Shown here: in pieces, positions 63,050 through 64,000 of the stretch | Position numbering within the stretch: position 1 is the stretch's first letter | How the letters are laid out: each line of letters starts with the position of its first letter | Origin: UBA8941 sp963780545 | GTDB lineage: Archaea > Thermoproteota > Bathyarchaeia > TCS64 | Assembly: GCA_963780545.1 (NCBI GenBank) | Contig: CAWACK010000001.1 | Coordinates: 34,579 to 98,578 of the forward strand | Length of the DNA stretch: 64,000 nucleotides | Direction: 5' to 3' | Position numbers and translations under genes: made by a program | Notes under the pieces: model-generated | What the model saw: the letters and a program-made list of their open reading frames with translations, nothing else | Told to the model about the DNA's origin: nothing | The model's database searches: none

Positions 63050-64000
63050 CTATTGTATCACAGGGTTGGGTTTCTGGGCATTTTTATCACGTTTCGGTAG
63101 GCTGTCCATAAATGCCTTGTCCTGAGATAAAATTCGCACCGACTTAATCATCATATATTCTGCAATATTTGGATACTTTCGCTTGAGTATATTTAGAGCC
63201 ACAACCCTATCCAAATTATCCTGAACCGAGAGTGCTAATTCTGCCCTAGCCTCTTTGAGCAGGGCGATACAGAGTTCCAGAGTGGGCTTTGGCACTTTAG
63301 CCTCTTCTTTCTTGGCTCTCCTGCCTTCTGTAGCTGTATCCACCTCATTCTCAAGGTATGCTTTTTTCTTTCGTTCATATCTTGCCCTGTTAGTGATACA
63401 TATAATATCACCATTCTTTTCCCAGTTCTCTCTTTGTTGCCACACAGTTTTGCTCAATCCACTGTACGGACAAATTAAGCACGATGCACCCTCACAGTAC
63501 TCTGCTGAAGGTAATGCCATACTTGCATCCTTGCTAATTGTGGTTGCATATGGTACTTTACTAAATGCTCCAAGACTGTACTTGTATGCTCTTGCGTGTC
63601 CTCTTTTGTATAGGTGAATTTTATGTGTAATTACAAAATTTCTTGCCAAATTATCTATTGTTGCTTCACTCAATGCAACTATAAATATAATATATCCACG
63701 ACTTCTTATTGCTTCTAACTGTTTCATTAGCACTCTCTGGATACCAGTAGCCCACTCCCTATTGCTCATAGCGAATTGGCTCTCATCGCAGATAATTACT
63801 CTTCCCATTCCCAGAGGTGATGAACTTGAAATAAGTTCTAAAAGTTCCTCTGCACCAAATACCACCTGAACATCTGGATCGAACTTTGGATCGAGAATTT
63901 CTGCAAGTCTAAGTGCGAAATAGGACTTCCCCTTACCACCAGAGCCACTAATGATCGATATACAGGCTTCGATATTGGCTCTCTTGCTCTGAAGTTCGTT
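63050..64000 (-). CDS. P-loop ATPase, partial (start outside window)
   Basis: The frame is open to the window end. Walker A is seen as ISGSGGKGKSYFALRLAE just before 64000, and Walker B as GRVIICDESQFAMSN, followed by LMKQLEAIRSRGYIIFIVAL. A cysteine group CEGASCLICPYSG near the middle may bind zinc. The tail is charged and helical. The fold looks like a HerA/Zot- or terminase-like packaging or DNA-transfer ATPase, but the missing N-terminus prevents a family call. It is the largest clue to the element's lifestyle. Confidence 0.65.
   Translation of the reverse strand, partial: NELQSKRANIEACISIISGSGGKGKSYFALRLAEILDPKFDPDVQVVFGAEELLELISSSSPLGMGRVIICDESQFAMSNREWATGIQRVLMKQLEAIRSRGYIIFIVALSEATIDNLARNFVITHKIHLYKRGHARAYKYSLGAFSKVPYATTISKDASMALPSAEYCEGASCLICPYSGLSKTVWQQRENWEKNGDIICITNRARYERKKKAYLENEVDTATEGRRAKKEEAKVPKPTLELCIALLKEARAELALSVQDNLDRVVALNILKRKYPNIAEYMMIKSVRILSQDKAFMDSLPKRDKNAQKPNPVIQ

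Larger units (their letters stand above)
57606..64000. mobile_element. Second AT-rich integrated element, left part
   Basis: Begins where the flavoprotein gene breaks off and continues to the window end. All genes are on the minus strand, base composition is much more AT-rich than the chromosome, and it carries a tyrosine integrase plus a restriction-modification system. The right boundary is not in view, so the core site cannot be defined. Confidence 0.75.

Noticed and set aside
62765..63100. Plus-strand ORF of 111 codons
   Set aside because: Overlaps the conserved ATPase gene on the other strand and has low-complexity hydrophobic composition without a family.
1..64000. CRISPR array
   Set aside because: No evenly spaced repeats of 24-37 bases with unique spacers; the only tandem repeats (23519-23602) are two adjacent units without spacers.

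Overview
The window is archaeal chromosome, most likely from the TACK side (Bathyarchaeia-like). That placement is inferred from gene content, not from a search. Archaeal markers seen directly are a CDC48-type AAA ATPase, FEN1, a thermosome subunit, geranylgeranyl reductase, an HMf-type histone, ribosomal protein S17e, NadM, RtcA, an XPB helicase with its Bax1 partner, a self-processing proteasome beta subunit, TATA-box promoters with very short leaders, and tRNAs that encode CCA. Ferredoxin-linked 2-oxoacid metabolism and a group 4 [NiFe] hydrogenase point to an anaerobe.

Layout. 1-20.4 kb is ordinary chromosome with housekeeping and information-processing genes; 12-17.4 kb looks like one operon (NadM, a B3/B4 protein, RtcA, XPB, Bax1, proteasome beta). 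20.43-37.84 kb is a 17.4 kb integrated element that splits a tRNA-Ala(CGC) gene in its D-loop: the 5' part is at 20424-20443 and the 3' part at 37830-37893. A 9 bp direct repeat marks both ends and 15 nt inverted arms lie just inside them. The element carries its own intact tRNA-Ala(CGC) at 23806-23881, a zinc-ribbon tyrosine integrase next to the left end, a second and a decayed integrase, IS remnants and one intact IS, a broken Lrp regulator, secreted surface proteins, and an AT-rich cargo pair. 38-42 kb holds small regulators and metabolic genes.

42.3-45.1 kb is a four-gene pyruvate/2-oxoacid:ferredoxin oxidoreductase that would supply reduced ferredoxin. After a tRNA-Phe, the opposite strand (45.4-52.2 kb) encodes an eight-gene group 4 hydrogenase locus: a GltD-like flavoprotein, a polyferredoxin, a divergent antiporter-like subunit, a NuoH-like subunit, a NuoC-D fusion large subunit, a NuoI-like ferredoxin, a NuoB-like small subunit and an unassigned small protein. 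52.3-57.6 kb contains an M28-type aminopeptidase, tRNA-Val, a racemase-family protein, an isoaspartyl peptidase and an iron-sulfur flavoprotein.

From about 57.6 kb to the end a second, AT-rich element begins inside a truncated flavoprotein gene. It encodes a TOPRIM protein, a XamI-type restriction-modification pair, a tyrosine integrase and a P-loop ATPase that runs off the window.

Many conserved single-copy genes (FEN1, a TPP enzyme, DUF4438, RtcA, Bax1, the NuoI-like ferredoxin) are split by one-base shifts, several of them in G runs. This is better explained by base-calling or assembly indels than by gene decay, so these genes are annotated as single genes.
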